Of a stretch of 64,000 bases of DNA, positions 1-11,290 are shown in pieces. Position 1 is the first letter of the stretch, and every line of letters starts with the position of its first letter. Source of the DNA: Periplaneta americana. Lineage: Eukaryota > Arthropoda > Insecta > Blattodea > Blattidae. Location of the stretch: the NCBI RefSeq assembly GCF_040183065.1, contig NC_091120.1, positions 192,280,627 through 192,344,626 on the forward strand, read 5' to 3'. The notes under the pieces were generated by a model, which saw only the letters and a list, made by a program, of their open reading frames with translations, was not told where the DNA came from and searched no databases. Position numbers and translations under genes: made by a program.

Positions 1-69
1 TATTCTATAATAATTAGTGTCTTTGCATTAAAATAGATGAGGTTCTATGTGGGCATGATATATAGACTA

Positions 70-102
<33 letters not shown>

Positions 103-831
103 GGTTGTCATATTTTTGTGTACTTTAAATATGTGCATCGTGCTATACTTTTGAAAATAAACCTACATTTATTTTAACAATATTTCCTTTTTCGTCTCGT
201 TGTTGTTTCCGTTCTCGGTTCATTGTGAACCAGCATGAGACTCAAATCTTATTGATTTTTGTATAAAATAAACAAAACAGAAATATTCTATAATAATTAG
301 TGTTTTCGCATTAAAGTAGATGAGGTTCTATGTGGGCATGATATATACACTAATATATATAGGTTGTCATATTTTTGTGTACTTTAAACATGTGCATCGT
401 TCTATACATTTGAAAATATACCTACATTTATTTTAACAATATTTCCTTTTTCTTCCCGTTGTTGTTTCCGTTCTCGGTTCATTGTGAACCAGCATGAGAC
501 ACAAATCTTATCGATTTTTGTATAAAATAAACCAAACAGAAATATTCTATAATCATTAGTGTCTTCGCATTAAAATAGGTGAGGTTCCATGTGGGCATGA
601 TTATATATAGGTTGTCATATTTTTGTATACCTTAAACATGTGCATCGTGTTATACATTCGAAAACAAACATACATTTATTTTAACAATATTTCCGTTCTC
701 TTCTCGTTGTCGTTTCCGTTCCCGGTTTATTGTGAATCAGCCTTTAGAGATCCTCAGAGCTAACATTACAGCTCACATAGACGTTTATTGGCATGCGACA
801 CAAATCTTATTGATTTTTGTATCAAATAAAC
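1..831. repeat. Tandem satellite, units 1-3 (about 260-300 bp each)
   Basis: Three head-to-tail units begin with the same TATTCTATAATNATTAGTG phrase at 1, 284 and 543. All share a GTGGGCATGAT block, a GTGCATCG block and a GGTTCATTGTGAACC-like palindrome. Unit lengths differ mainly because unit 1 has a longer (TA)n run (about 69-102). Unit 3 is cut by the transposon starting at 832 and resumes at 3417. No coding potential is seen. Confidence 0.85.
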
Positions 832-2176
832 CAGCGTTTCTCAAATTTTTTTGAAGTGGGGACCACTTTTTTAAGTGAGAAAAGTTCCGCGGACACACCT
901 TACTCTTGTTCCCTTCGAAAGCAAATTTATCATTTTTGTAGCATATTTTAATGCTGGTATACTTATATTTTAAAATAGAATTAATTAAATAATTAATTAA
1001 AATTAATTTATTTCGATTAATTTTATATTAGTATTAACTAAATAAGTTAATGTTAATAGAAGAAAATTCATTTTCGTTCTTTTTTAATAATTCAAGTCTG
1101 TTAGAGTTTGGATAATCTTTAACTTACAAATTAAAAAAATAAATAAATGTTGGTACTAACATTAATACTGTAATTCGACAGGTTTACTTTTTACACTTGT
1201 GTGTTTCATCTGTCAATTTCTCGAGTTTCAATAATTCGTTTGAAAGCACCGAGGTTTTGGTTCATTCTCATTGCCACACCAAGTAAATCCAGCTTCAAAA
1301 TAACTCTTGTATTATGTACGAAAGTATTTTTTCCTTGAACAGTTACCACTAGGACTAGGTATTTCTTTAATGGCAGTAGAATTACTGAATATCACAGCTT
1401 CTGAACTATTAGCACTACCTAAATGAAGCGTTCCTTTCTTTACGAAGATGCGTAATGGACACTATTAAACAGAAACAGACAACTACTATACTAGGGGCAG
1501 AAGAAATAGGCGGGTATGGCGAACCCCTCATTCACTACCCCGACTCGTAGGACAACTCAGAACCTGCTTGGTGTATGGTCCTGTCCCAAATAACTCACTC
1601 CTCCATTTACACGTTTTGCACTGTAGAAAAACTTAAAAGAATACATAAAATAATAACGTGATTTCTAGTAATTACAAATACCTGACTTACTAAATATTGT
1701 TGTTTTGTTTAGTCGACTGTCCGAACACAGGTCTCAAACTCATAACTGACAACAATAAGGCATCACTAATGAGGTAGCTAAGCCAGGAGATAATGGGTTA
1801 TGGTGGCCAGTTCTCTTTCTTCTCCATTGCATACATCGCTGAATAGTAACATATTACACTGATCAGAATTTACATGATATTATCATTTATAATATTACGC
1901 AAGTTAGCCATTTCATAAATGTAATAATTATTATCATGGAATGTAAACCTAATACGAGAAATAAAATATTTTGCATTACACACAATTAGTATTTTGTTGT
2001 TATGTTTTTAGAATACTGTATTGAAATAGTAAATACTAAATAACGTTTATACAGTTACTAACTTTGTGAATCATGAGGAAATTAAAAATTAAAGTGCAAA
2101 AAATTAATATATTTTTACTGTGTGTAAAAAAGTACACGTTATTGTAGCATGAACGAGTTTCGTAATAAAAACATAC

Positions 2177-2422
2177 TTATGTATTAAGAAGCACACTTAG
2201 CTTAACAAAAGAAATAACACAATAAGTATGATTAAAAAAATCGTTCTGCACAGGTTCTCTTAACCGATGTAGAGAAACACTACACGCCTTCGCAGTGGCT
2301 GTCTGCGTTGATGATAGGACACTTTTAATGTCGTCACAAAATTTAAGTTCTTTCAAGAAACAACAAACTTGATAAATAACGGCTTTAGTATGAATTCTGA
2401 TATCAGGGCTCGACTGAAACAT
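2177..2422 (-). pseudogene. Possible N-terminal helix-turn-helix remnant of a transposase
   Basis: An 81-codon open stretch inside the TA-flanked nested element. Residues around VIYQVCCFLKELK followed by TQTATAKACSVSLHRL resemble the start of arthropod transposases that have a VYxFFKxE helix followed by a RTAxATGVSxRTV recognition helix. No catalytic part follows. The resemblance is by eye and weak; it could be chance. Its position inside a TIR element favours a transposase origin. Confidence 0.3.
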
Positions 2423-2441
2423 GATAGCGATGACTTGGATG

Positions 2442-2503
2442 ATTAGTATTTAAAAATACTGTTTATTATGAGTCATTAGTATTTAAAAATACTGTTTATT
2501 ATG
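2442..2503. repeat. 33-bp tandem duplication
   Basis: A 29-bp block containing AGTATTTAAAAATACT, itself a palindrome, occurs identically at 2442-2470 and 2475-2503, separated by AGTC. It lies inside the nested element, just upstream of the HTH-like open stretch on the minus strand. Confidence 0.85.
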
Positions 2504-3424
2504 TTATTATATTTTTTCGAACAAGCTGTAACACAGTAGTATCACAGACGAGCACTTGTCAACAACCAGCATTCGAACGCAGCGACAGGAAGGTCTTTTT
2601 GTTCAGGTCATAAACCGCTAGGGAAAGTGTGGAGTGAGTAGTTTCCGCACAAGACCAAAAACCCGCCTATTTCTTCTGCGTGTAGCATATAAGAAGGATT
2701 TCAAACAACTAACTGTTAACAGGCAAGCGAGGAATCAACAATGCACAGAATTTGTTATAAGTTACTTGTGATGGACTGCAGAAAATATAATTAGAAAAGT
2801 ATTATAATTTGAATTTCTGGATCTGATTCGCCCGGATTATAAAAAAGCCGGGGTCTTAAAATTTCTTACATCGTCATATGGAAAAACAGAAATAAAAAAA
2901 AATTAATGCAGAAACATGCCTGATTTTCAACAAGTAAAATGCAATTTGGCATGTTCTGTTATTGGTGTACGACGTACTGTACGTGACCATTTCAATATGT
3001 AGACTGGGTGTCGGCAAAACTGTTAAGAAAGTCATAAATACATGAAAAGGTTCGGTACTTTGGTCATATGTTGTGAATTCGGGTGGTCCCTGGCTGGGTT
3101 ACAGGTGCGGCACCAGAAGTGCAGGGAAAAGATGGCGAGAAACACCACGTTCATAGTGCTTTAAATCCCTCTTTTGTTGCTGAGAGTAGAGTGAGAATTC
3201 GGTAGACGAATAGGGTAATAAAATTCATAAAATATCAGTACTGGGAGAAAAACTGAAAGGCGATTGCCATGTGTCATTTCCAAAGTCTGAGATTTTCAGC
3301 TATAATGTGATATGCAATTCGTTTGAATTTTATTTTTTCTTCTGTTTTTTTAAGGACCACAATAGCAGACCTCGAGGACCACAGGTGGTCCGCGGACCAT
3401 AGTTTGAGAAACGCTGAAATAAGC

Positions 3425-3620
3425 CAAACATAAATATTCTATAATCATTAGTGTCTTTGCATTAAAATAGGCGAGGTACTATGTGGGCTTGATTTTTGTG
3501 TACCTTAAACATGTGCATCGTGTTATACATTTGAAAACAATAATTTATTTCAACAATATTTCCGTTCTCGTTCTCGTTTCCGTTCACGGTTTATTGTGGA
3601 CCAGCTTTAAGGCTAATGAA
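3425..3620. repeat. Satellite unit 4, truncated
   Basis: After the hAT right-hand TSD the satellite resumes with the same TATTCTATAATCATTAGTG phrase at 3435. It runs through the GTGCATCG and TTTCCGTT blocks to about 3600, then diverges. It lacks the TATATAGGTTGTCATA segment of units 1-3. Confidence 0.8.
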
Positions 3621-4410
3621 CACTTTATAGACCACTGCAATGAGAATAGCCAGGCCAGTCGAATACTTGGATTCCACGAGTGCCTCCAGTAACGTAACAA
3701 GTTGCAGAGTGTCTGAAAGGACTCGGCTTGGGAGATATTAATACGGGGAGACTTGACTTAGGGGTGAAGCACCTCATTTGAGATTATGAGGGATAAAAAA
3801 GAAAGAAAGGGTATTTCTTAAGATATGCCCAGACTTGCAAAGAAAAGAGTGAATCAAGCAAAAGATGCAGAGCTTTACAGAAGAGATAACGAACACAAGA
3901 GGAGGAGAAGACAGTACAGGATTGCTGGGGATAACAAGAGGACCCGATGAAAAGAAGTCGAGGCTGGGGCGAAGGAAGGAATTAATTGAAACAGAACTTG
4001 GAGACCTAGACGAAGAGAGTACCATCTTGTTCTGAATAACAAACGAGGACGGAGAAGGCAAGGAATATTATACTGCGGAGTAAGAAATCTTCAGATTCCG
4101 AAAAGAAATGCACATTATGAACATCGTCGGTAAAATATGAACCTTCGATCGTATTTTTTCATGCTAAACAAGTCTGGATCTTACCGTATCACTGCTATCA
4201 ATACAGGTGGATCAGGGATCCAACCTGGAGAAATCGTCTGAGATTTGTTGTTGGAAAGAGATGTTTTCTGACAGATGTTTGTTACTACTTCCGTTTTACC
4301 TTTCATTTGCGTTAATTCATGTCACGTTACAACCAATAAGAGAGAATAATCGTACGACATTTTGATTCTTTCGTTGTCATTTGCAACTAGCAGACGAGAA
4401 TTACATTAAT
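3621..4410. other. Unassigned spacer
   Basis: Purine-rich from about 3780 to 4080. A 95-codon open frame on the minus strand (3774-4061) looks like a by-product of that composition. No motif, TIR or repeat was recognised. Confidence 0.5.
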
Positions 4411-5345
4411 CTAATAATTTATTTACTTAATCTGACAGGATTAAGGCCATAAGGCCTTCTCTTCCATCCTACCAGATAGCATATATAAATACAAAAAAGA
4501 AATACAAACACTGATGAAAATAATATAAATTAAGTTAAAGCCCTATAGAGGGTCAACAGGGTCAAAAGAACACTATAGAGCTCTCATCGAGCTAATACAA
4601 GAAAAAAGAAAGAAAACACAGATAGCAATGATGATAGTGATAACTGATAATAATGATGATGATAATAATAATAATAATAATAATAGTAATAATAATAATA
4701 ATAATATTAATTGTCAATTTTACAACAGCATAGTTACAATATTTACTATATGTCATGGGTTAAGGTGAAGTTGCGCAACCTAACATGTGTTCAACAAGCA
4801 ATTCCATGAACTAGAATGTGATTTTTTAATTTAAATTTGAATTTTGATATTGTTCGACAGTCTCCGACATGGTCAGGGAGAGAATTCCAGAGGCGTGGAA
4901 TAGATATGCTGAAAGATGATGAGTAGAAGGATGTTCTGGTCAGAGAAATAGAGAGAAGGTACATGTTCCGGGTTCGAGGTAGTGAAAGGTAAACAAATGA
5001 GATGCTAGGTAAGAGGGTGTGGAGGTGTGGATGATTTTAAATAGTAATAAGAGAGAGTTGAAGAATCTTCTTTCTTTAAGTGGACTCCAAGACAATTCTA
5101 GTGACGGTGTTACATGATCGAATTTTCTAATGTTACAAACGAAACGAACGCAGATATTGTGAACACGCTGTAGTCTATGGGCAAGATCAGTATTTAGATT
5201 CGTGAATAGAGAATCGCAATAATCGAAGTGGGGCATCACTAAAGTTTGGCTCAGGTTCTTTTTAAGGCTGAGAGGTAAAACGTTGGTTAAGTGTCTGAGG
5301 GAATGAATTATGGAAAAAGTTTTCTTACATATGTAGGTCACTTGA
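4411..5345 (-). mobile_element. LINE family C, 3' end (non-LTR retrotransposon)
   Basis: On the minus strand this holds the C-terminal part of a LINE open frame followed by a 3' UTR. It ends in the phrase GAAGGCCTTATGGCCTTAA, which recurs in this window at about 16300, 18850, 19040 and 21930. An (AAT)n tract at about 4661-4706 interrupts the UTR. The copy is 5'-truncated and decayed; it has no TSD that I can place. Confidence 0.75.
4940..5341 (-). pseudogene. LINE family C C-terminal region (after the RT domain)
   Basis: About 130 codons with the motif MPHFDYCDSL, then LQRVHNICVRFVCNIRKFDH and LKERRFF. This pattern (PHFDYC, LQRxQNxCVRF, KERR) is the stretch that follows the reverse transcriptase domain in CR1/Jockey-like LINEs. 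The catalytic RT motifs are missing because the copy is 5'-truncated. The frame matches the copy at 17509-18030, which shows the same order of motifs. The clade is an estimate. Confidence 0.75.
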
Positions 5346-5817
5346 CTTTGAAAATTTAATTACTCGCTCCGTTAAAAATTTATCATGTCGTACCTTCTAT
5401 GATGTTAATCGCTCTGTAATTTTATTTGGCTCATAGATCAGTGTCTAAGGAAAGCATAGAAAAAAATTTGGGGTCAAATCGAGAGAAATGTTGAGAAAGA
5501 AAGTAAATTACTTTTAAAAGTTGTTGCTATTCAAAATCTTTACTGGTTTCCGACTTACGACGAGTTAAACAAAGAGCGCAATATTGTCCTCCGTCAATCG
5601 AAAACGCATTGTTTTAAATTTACAGATCTTCTTTTTAAAAATGTTAAGGCACAAATGGGACACAAAGTATTGACCGACATAAGTGCTAGATTAGTAACAC
5701 CATCATACTTAGGCGGGGCTGATCATGTTATGAAGTTTAAATGCAGAAAACAAAGAACGGACTTGGCAAAATTTTCCTTTGTTAACCGCACAATAGTACA
5801 CTAGCTACCAAAAGATA

Positions 5818-6172
5818 TTGGGCACTTTCTTCCCCTTTAGAACCTCGTGGTACCACCTCTTGTTGCTATAACAGCAGCCACTCTGTCAGGCATGCTCGCC
5901 ACTAGTTTGTGTAGGATATCCACTGGAATGCGTCGCCATTCCTCTTGCAACATGGCACTCAGTTGGACAGTGGAAGTTGGCCGCATCTTCCGAGACCTTA
6001 ATCGCCGGTCCAATTCCGCCCAAAGGTGCTCAATGGGATTGACATCAGGACTCTGTGCAGGCCAGTCAAACCGGTGAACTTTATTGTCTGCATACCACTG
6101 CAGAGTAGCCCCCGAAACATGGGGCCCCCGAAGAGGTGGTACCACGAGGTTCTAAAGGAGCAAAAACAGTGC
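5818..6172 (-). mobile_element. Short Tc1-like element, internally deleted
   Basis: Perfect 28-bp inverted repeats lie at 5834-5861 and 6131-6158, each holding CGTGGTACCACC. An imperfect outward extension reaches TTGGGCACT near 5820 and its complement near 6168. TA-like dinucleotides flank both ends. The centre encodes only the end of a Tc1 transposase on the minus strand. The element sits inside a LINE C-terminus whose frame continues on the other side. Confidence 0.75.
5837..6145 (-). pseudogene. Tc1-type transposase, C-terminal fragment
   Basis: About 102 codons containing FDWPAQSPDVNPIEHLW, the block that carries the last acidic catalytic residue of Tc1 transposases (the E of NPIE), followed by ELDRRLRSR. 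The N-terminal paired-type DNA-binding domain and the first two catalytic aspartates are deleted, so it cannot be active. The apparent start methionine and the last residues lie in the terminal inverted repeats and are not original protein. Confidence 0.85.
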
Positions 6173-6671
6173 CCAATTACTTTTTAGTATATAGTGTAGA
6201 ATGGAAGAGCTTATCTGCGGCAATCTTTCAGGGTGGTCCTCTCAAAATCAATACATTTAAGGAAAGGTTGAGAAGATTAGACTGAAAATGTAATTGGAGG
6301 TGCGGTGTAATTATTTAAGTTGTGACATGTAATTAAGTTGATATGTACTTAATTCAGATGATATGTAATTAATTAAGGTGATATGTAATTGCTTAAGTTG
6401 ATAATAGTTGGGTTTAATAGAAGTATTTATAAGATAGGTTTACTTTTGCTTACTGTAGGCGTTATTATAGAATAGTTTTTATTTATAGTCCTAGGTTTAT
6501 TGCATCTATTTAATTATAGTCAGAATTAAATTTACGTTTATTTTATTTTTTATTGCTGTAATTATTGTATTATTGTAGATTTGATTAATATTTATTGTAG
6601 TATTATTATTGTATAATACCCTATTCTAGTGTTAATAAATACATACATACATACATACATACAGTCCACAC

Positions 6672-6916
6672 CTGTGGAGTAACAGTCAGCGCGGTCAGCG
6701 ATACCAGAAGGCCCGGGTTCGAATCTCGGTCGGTGCAAGTTACCTGGTTGAGGTTTTTTCCGGGGTTTTCCCTCAACCCAATACGAGCAAATGCTGGGTA
6801 ACTTTCGGTGCTGGACCCCGGACTCATTTCACCGGCATTATCACCTTCAATTCATTTAGACGCTAAATAACGTAGATCTTGATACAGCGTCGTAAAATAA
6901 CACAAAAAAATAAATA
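6672..6916 (+). mobile_element. tRNA-derived SINE with TSDs
   Basis: The head holds a pol III B-box-like GGTTCGAATC (6716-6725) and an upstream A-box-like segment. The body has the GGTTGAGGTTTTTTCCGGGG stretch and a GATACAGCGTCGTAAA segment, and the tail is A-rich (AAATAAATAA). It is flanked by AGTCCACAC (6663-6671) and AGTCCATAC (6917-6925), 8 of 9 identical. It landed on the (CATA)n tail of the preceding LINE. Confidence 0.85.
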
Positions 6917-6939
6917 AGTCCATACATACATAAGATTCT

Positions 6940-7016
6940 GGTCGTTGGGACAAGTTTTTCTGGGGCTTTCCCTCAACCCATTAAGAGCAAATGCTGGGTA
7001 AATTTCGACGCTGGAT
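6940..7016 (+). mobile_element. Partial second copy of the same SINE body
   Basis: The block with TTTCCCTCAACCCATTAAG, GCAAATGCTGGGTAAATTTC and CGCTGGA repeats the middle of the SINE just upstream (6750-6815) with substitutions. The tRNA-like head and the tail are missing. Confidence 0.75.
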
Positions 7017-8339
7017 CGTACTGTATTTATTTTCTTTCACAACAAGTGATAGAAAGTTATATTCATTAAAAATTCAAGTTTTTTATTTTATGATTATGTT
7101 AAGATGGTTCTAATCATGCGGTGATCTACGATTATTTGGAATCACCAACCACTTACACGTTCCACACGATTATAGGGACCCTCTGTCATTTTAATTAGTA
7201 ATTTGTTACGGTAATAACTTTTTGTTGCACCCTGTAGCGGCGCTCGGACGATGAGGCATCTTAACAAGCGAATGGATATTAAGTAAACTAGATTAAACGT
7301 TGCCAGGTCTGGATGTGATCCGGCGCGTCATACGGATGTTTCATTAGCACTGGCACACACGCTTCAGCCGTCTTCATTGTTTTCGTACATCCGCCTGTAT
7401 CATCTTCAGTAGTGCAGCTGTTGAAGCATTCCTCCAAGCTTTTAATTCACTCCACCTCTTCTCAGATAGCTCCGTTCTGTTTCGGCATAATCGTTTGCTT
7501 AATTTTCCACTTTGCCTCACGAGCACTCCGGCGGTAGAGCTCTAAACTGTTCGGCAAGCTTACAGTTCATGCCTCAGCATCAACAGCGGCTGCTGTGTCT
7601 TCCTTTACAGAGTAAATTGTCAAGTGGCGTGTTTGTATAGCATTGTGGGCGTAGTGTAACTGTGACATCGATCTAGTTCACAGATGAAACAATTATTTTA
7701 TACTAAAAACACAACACAAAGGTTTCACAAACTCTCACCCACCCTCCACCCAAATTCTGTAAGTTTTACATTGTCTGTTTTTGCAGTATAAATACGTACA
7801 TACTCATCCTTGGTGGTTACGGGTTCAGACCTGGTGCAGGTTAACGAATTACAAAGTGTTAAAATCCTTAGTACTGTTCTCCAACCAGGAGATAAACCGT
7901 GAAAGGAATGTGCTTACTGTTGCGTCATTTATTGGAGCGAAGTAGATAGATAATATTAGACTTATAACGTCAGTTTAAAAACCATGCGTTCTCCTGCATA
8001 TGTTATTTCCTGTATGGATTAAAAGACCTGGTGATTAACAGTGATCTAATTTTGTAACTAGGGTAGTATAAAAATGTGTATATCAGTGTTATGGTTTGTG
8101 CTTTGAGAGATAGCCATTAGAGATATGAGTACCCACGTGTGTGACCTTATGACATCAACATTCATTCACAGCATCACCCCGCTTCCTTTCATTCCCTGGA
8201 GACTTTCTCGTAGTTGGAGTACCTCCAGAAAAAAGTAAAGCTGGAAGAACCGTCTATAGTGTTTTTACGTATAGCTACAGTCTGTCTTTATCGTCACTAG
8301 GTGTGGGAGTAACTTGGGAATTCACCGTCATAAAAATGC
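7017..8339. other. Unassigned spacer
   Basis: No long open frame, TIR pair, TSD or recognisable repeat was found. Base composition is ordinary compared with the flanks. Confidence 0.5.
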
Positions 8340-10170
8340 AATCACCTTTCGCCCTTCTATTCCCCATTTTCTTCTTATATTCCTCTTTTTCTCTTTCATT
8401 CCGATTGCTCCCTCCTCGTCCCTCGTTCTCTTTGTATTCTCCTTGTTTTCGTATTCCTCTTGACTTGTTTATATTACCTCTGTTCTTCTTATCTTTATCT
8501 TGTCCTCTTTGTCGTCCCCTTGTTCTTTTTGTATTCCCCTTCATCTCCTATTCATCTTGCTCGTCATATGTTCTTGTTGTTTTCCTCGTACAATACTCTC
8601 TTTCTTCTCCTTGTTTGTATTCCTCTAATCCTCCTCCTAGTTCCCTCACTATCCACGTATTCCGCTTCTTCTATTATGCCTCTTTTTCTCTTGTATTCCC
8701 CTTCGTCACCTTGTATTTCACTTGTTCTGCTTCATTCCCCTGTTCTTCTTGTTTTCCTCTTGTTCTCTTTTATATTCGTCATATTCTCCTTGTATTGCCC
8801 TTGCTGTCCTTGCATTCCCCTTGTTCTCTTTATATTGATCTTATTCTTCTTGTATTCCCATTCATCTTCTCCTATTCCCCTTGTTCTTTTTATATTGATC
8901 TTATTCTTTTTGTATTCCCATTGATCTTCTCCTATTCCCCTTGTTCTCTTTATATTGATCTTATTCTTCTTGTATTCCCATTCATCTTCTCCTATTCCCC
9001 TTGTTCTCTTTATATTGATCTTATTCTTTTTGTATTCCCATTGATCTTCTCCTATTCCCCTTGTTCTCTTTATATTGATCTTATTCTTCTTGTATTCCCA
9101 TTGATCTTCTCCTATTCCCCTTGTTCTCTTTATATTGATCTTATTCTTCTTGTATTCCCATTGATCTTCTCCTATTCCCCTTGTTCTCTTTATATTGGTC
9201 GTATTCTTCTTGTAGTCCCATTGATCTTCTCCTATTCCCCTTGTTCTCTTTATATTGATCTTATTCTTCTTGTATTCCCATTGATCTTCTCCTATTCCCC
9301 TTGTTCTCTTTATATTGGTCGTATTCTTCTTGTAGTCCCATTGATCTTCTCCTATTCCCCTTGTTCTCTTTATATTGATCTTATTCTTCTTGTATTCCCA
9401 TTGATCTTCTCCTATTCCCCTTGTTCTCTTTATATTGGTCTTATTCTTCTTGTATTCCCATTGATCTTCTCCTATTCCCCTTGTTCTCTTTATATTGGTC
9501 TAATGCTTCTTGTATTCCCTTAATTGTCCTTCTATTCCCATTGATCTCTCTATTCTACTTGTTTTCATTTATTCCCTTATTCTCCTTGTATTCCCCTTGT
9601 TCTCTTTATATCCCCCTTTCTCCCCTTGCTTTTCGCTTGCTCTCCTTGTCCCTTTCTCATATTCCCCTTGTTTTCGTATTCATTTTGACCTCCCTATTAC
9701 CTTTGTTCTTATCTTTCCCTTGTACTCTTCGTCGTCCCTTTGTTCTTTTTATATTCCCCTTCTTCTATCCTTTCCATTATTCTTGTGTCCTTGTTCTCCA
9801 TGTATTTCTTTTTATCCTTGTATTTCCCTTGTTCTCCTTGTATTCTCTTGTGTTTCCTGTATTCCTCGTTCTTCTCCTATTTCTCTTCTTCTCCTTATAA
9901 TCACCTTGCTCTCTCCGTCATATCCTTCTCCTTTTCTTACTCTTACTCTTGTTCTTGTAGTCTCCTTTTCTTCTCCTTGTTCTCCTTATATTTCTCTTGT
10001 CCTCGTTCTCTTTGTATTTCCATTGTTTACCCCGTAATCCACGTCTCCTTTTCTTCCCGTTCTCTTTGTGTTTTCCCTTGTTGTCCCGGTATTCCGCTTC
10101 TCCTTTCCTTTTCGTGTTCTCCATCTCGTTCCCCTTTTCTCCCATTGTTCTCTTTGTTTATAAGGTTAAT
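8340..10170. repeat. Pyrimidine-rich minisatellite domain
   Basis: The plus strand is mostly C and T. Degenerate units of about 20-21 bp of the type CTTGTTCTCCTTGTATTCCC make up the whole domain, with a regular array in its centre. Long open frames in all plus frames, translating as repeats of L, F, S, P, Y and I, are by-products of a stop-poor pyrimidine repeat. They have no gene-like start, domain or codon pattern. Confidence 0.85.
8821..9520. repeat. Regular 60-bp tandem array, about 11.7 copies
   Basis: Twelve consecutive units (the last partial) start exactly 60 bp apart, each made of three related 20-bp thirds. Variant positions alternate between neighbouring units. Units at 8821 and 8941 share one variant set and those at 8881 and 9001 another. 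Units at 9181 and 9301 share GGTCG and TAGTCCC, alternating with the common type at 9241 and 9361. That is a 120-bp dimer, a higher-order repeat. Confidence 0.95.
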
Positions 10171-10641
10171 AGCTTCTTCTAATGACTTCCATTTCTTTTA
10201 TAACCCTATTTTATCAACAGTAATCTCACTAGACGTTTTGATTTATCTAGAGAAAATCAAAACTCGAGTGGGATTTAATTGACTATTACACGATTAGAAG
10301 AAAGTATATAAAGATTAGAAGTAACGAAGTACTCCAATACAATAAAATATTAATTGAAGACAGTTGTATTTTCGTAAGTCAAATGTATTATTGTACCATC
10401 TCAACATTACAAATATTACGCTAGATGCATGCTAGATGGCAGTAGTGTCTTTATACAGACACTGTAATGATTACTCTTCAATAAATCTTAATATTAAACA
10501 ATCTCTGATACGTGACTATCCATAATATCATATAGCAGAAGTTCTTTTTATCCTCTCAGAGTAGAAGCTATAACATAACCTAACTAATATACACAAGTGT
10601 TAGAAAAGTTTTAATTAACGACGATGACATAAAAAATAAAC
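10171..10641. other. Unassigned AT-rich spacer
   Basis: Nothing recognised: no coding frame above noise and no TIR or TSD. Confidence 0.5.
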
Positions 10642-10957
10642 ATGAATAATTTTAAAAGGAATAATTATTGAATGTACAATTTTCAAATTTGAATGTGGTT
10701 GGTGGTTCAATTGATGTTATATTGGACATGTGCGTAATAGAAGTGGAACTCGTTGATTTAGGCCTACATGGTGTATTCAACTTATTTAGAATTTCCGAAT
10801 GAATAATTTTAAAAGGAATAATTATTAAATGTACAATTTTCAAATTTGAATGTGGTTGGTGGTTCAATTGATGTTATATTGGACGTGTGCGTAATAGAAG
10901 TGGAACTCTTTGATTTAGGCCTACATGGTGTATTCAACTTATTCAGGATTTCCGAAT
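10642..10957. repeat. 157-bp tandem duplication
   Basis: The block starting ATGAATAATTTTAAAAGG at 10642 recurs at 10799, a period of 157 bp, with only a few substitutions. Open frames on the minus strand in both copies read the same short peptide (about 60 codons) and end together. A duplication, not a gene family, is the simplest reading. Confidence 0.9.
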
Positions 10958-11150
10958 GGCGCTCTTCATTTATTTGTAAAACGGATTTCAGAAGATGCAT
11001 AGGTATGATGAGTGATTTTTATTAATTCTTGTTCTTGAATGCCAATGCGAGTCATATTTGAAACTACTGTGCATCGACTGGAGTGGTTTCTAATTTTATA
11101 TATATTTTTGACGTCCAGACCAGCGCAGTTTCAAATGTTGGCAAACAAAG

Positions 11151-11290
11151 AAACAAATGCTAGGGACGCGATAAAATTAAACAAATGCTAGGGACGCGAT
11201 AAAATTAAACAAATGCTAGGGACGCGATAAAATTAAACAAATGCTAGGGACGCGATAAAATTAAACAAATGCTAGGGACGCGATAAAATT
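11151..11290. repeat. Five identical 28-bp direct repeats
   Basis: Units of 28 bp starting AAACAAATGCTAGGGACGCG at 11151, 11179, 11207, 11235 and 11263 are identical and have no spacers. GCGATAA recurs just after the array (11293). The lack of spacers rules out CRISPR, and perfect identity suggests recent expansion or gene conversion. Confidence 0.95.

Larger units (their letters stand above)
1494..2682. mobile_element. TA-flanked TIR transposon nested in the hAT element
   Basis: A 19-bp perfect inverted repeat, GCAGAAGAAATAGGCGGGT, lies at 1497-1515 with its complement at 2661-2679. Three bases further out on each side is a TA dinucleotide (1492-1493 and 2683-2684), consistent with the TA duplication of Tc1/mariner-like elements. 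The three outermost bases differ between the ends (GGG against CAC), so the exact tips are uncertain. Superfamily assignment is an inference from the TA flanks and the possible HTH remnant inside. Confidence 0.6.
832..3416. mobile_element. hAT-type DNA transposon, non-autonomous, inserted in the satellite
   Basis: The ends are inverted repeats: CAGCGTTTCTCAAA at 832 and its complement ending at 3416. The inner edges are also related (a GGACCAC-type phrase near both ends, with GTCCGCGGACC near the right). Flanks are an 8-bp TSD with one mismatch, AAATAAAC (824-831) and AAATAAGC (3417-3424). The uninterrupted satellite unit ending near 540 has this site once, so this is an insertion. CAG..TIRs plus 8-bp TSDs are the hAT signature. 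I see no hAT transposase inside. A second TA-flanked element sits within it. Confidence 0.85.
5500..6662 (+). mobile_element. LINE remnant, plus strand, split by a Tc1-derived element
   Basis: From about 5640 a frame reads RLVTPSYLGGADHVMKFK, then KQRTDLAKFSFVNRTI, and stops at a TAG (5802) where related LINEs keep tryptophan. After the Tc1-like insert the frame resumes (WKSLSAAIFQGG, KINTFKERLRRLD, stop near 6282). This is the usual C-terminus of a CR1/Jockey-like LINE. An AT-rich 3' UTR follows, ending TGTTAATAAATA plus a (CATA)n tail at about 6642-6662. The RT domain is absent. Confidence 0.65.

Noticed and set aside
5847..6077. 76-codon plus-strand frame in the Tc1 element
   Set aside because: Antisense of the Tc1 transposase C-terminus.
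8303..9523. 406-codon open frame on the plus strand
   Set aside because: Lies in the pyrimidine-rich 20/60-bp repeat; the period is a multiple of three and the units lack stops. No domain.
11151..11290. CRISPR-like array of 28-bp repeats
   Set aside because: Identical units are contiguous with no spacers, and the context is an insect-type genome.
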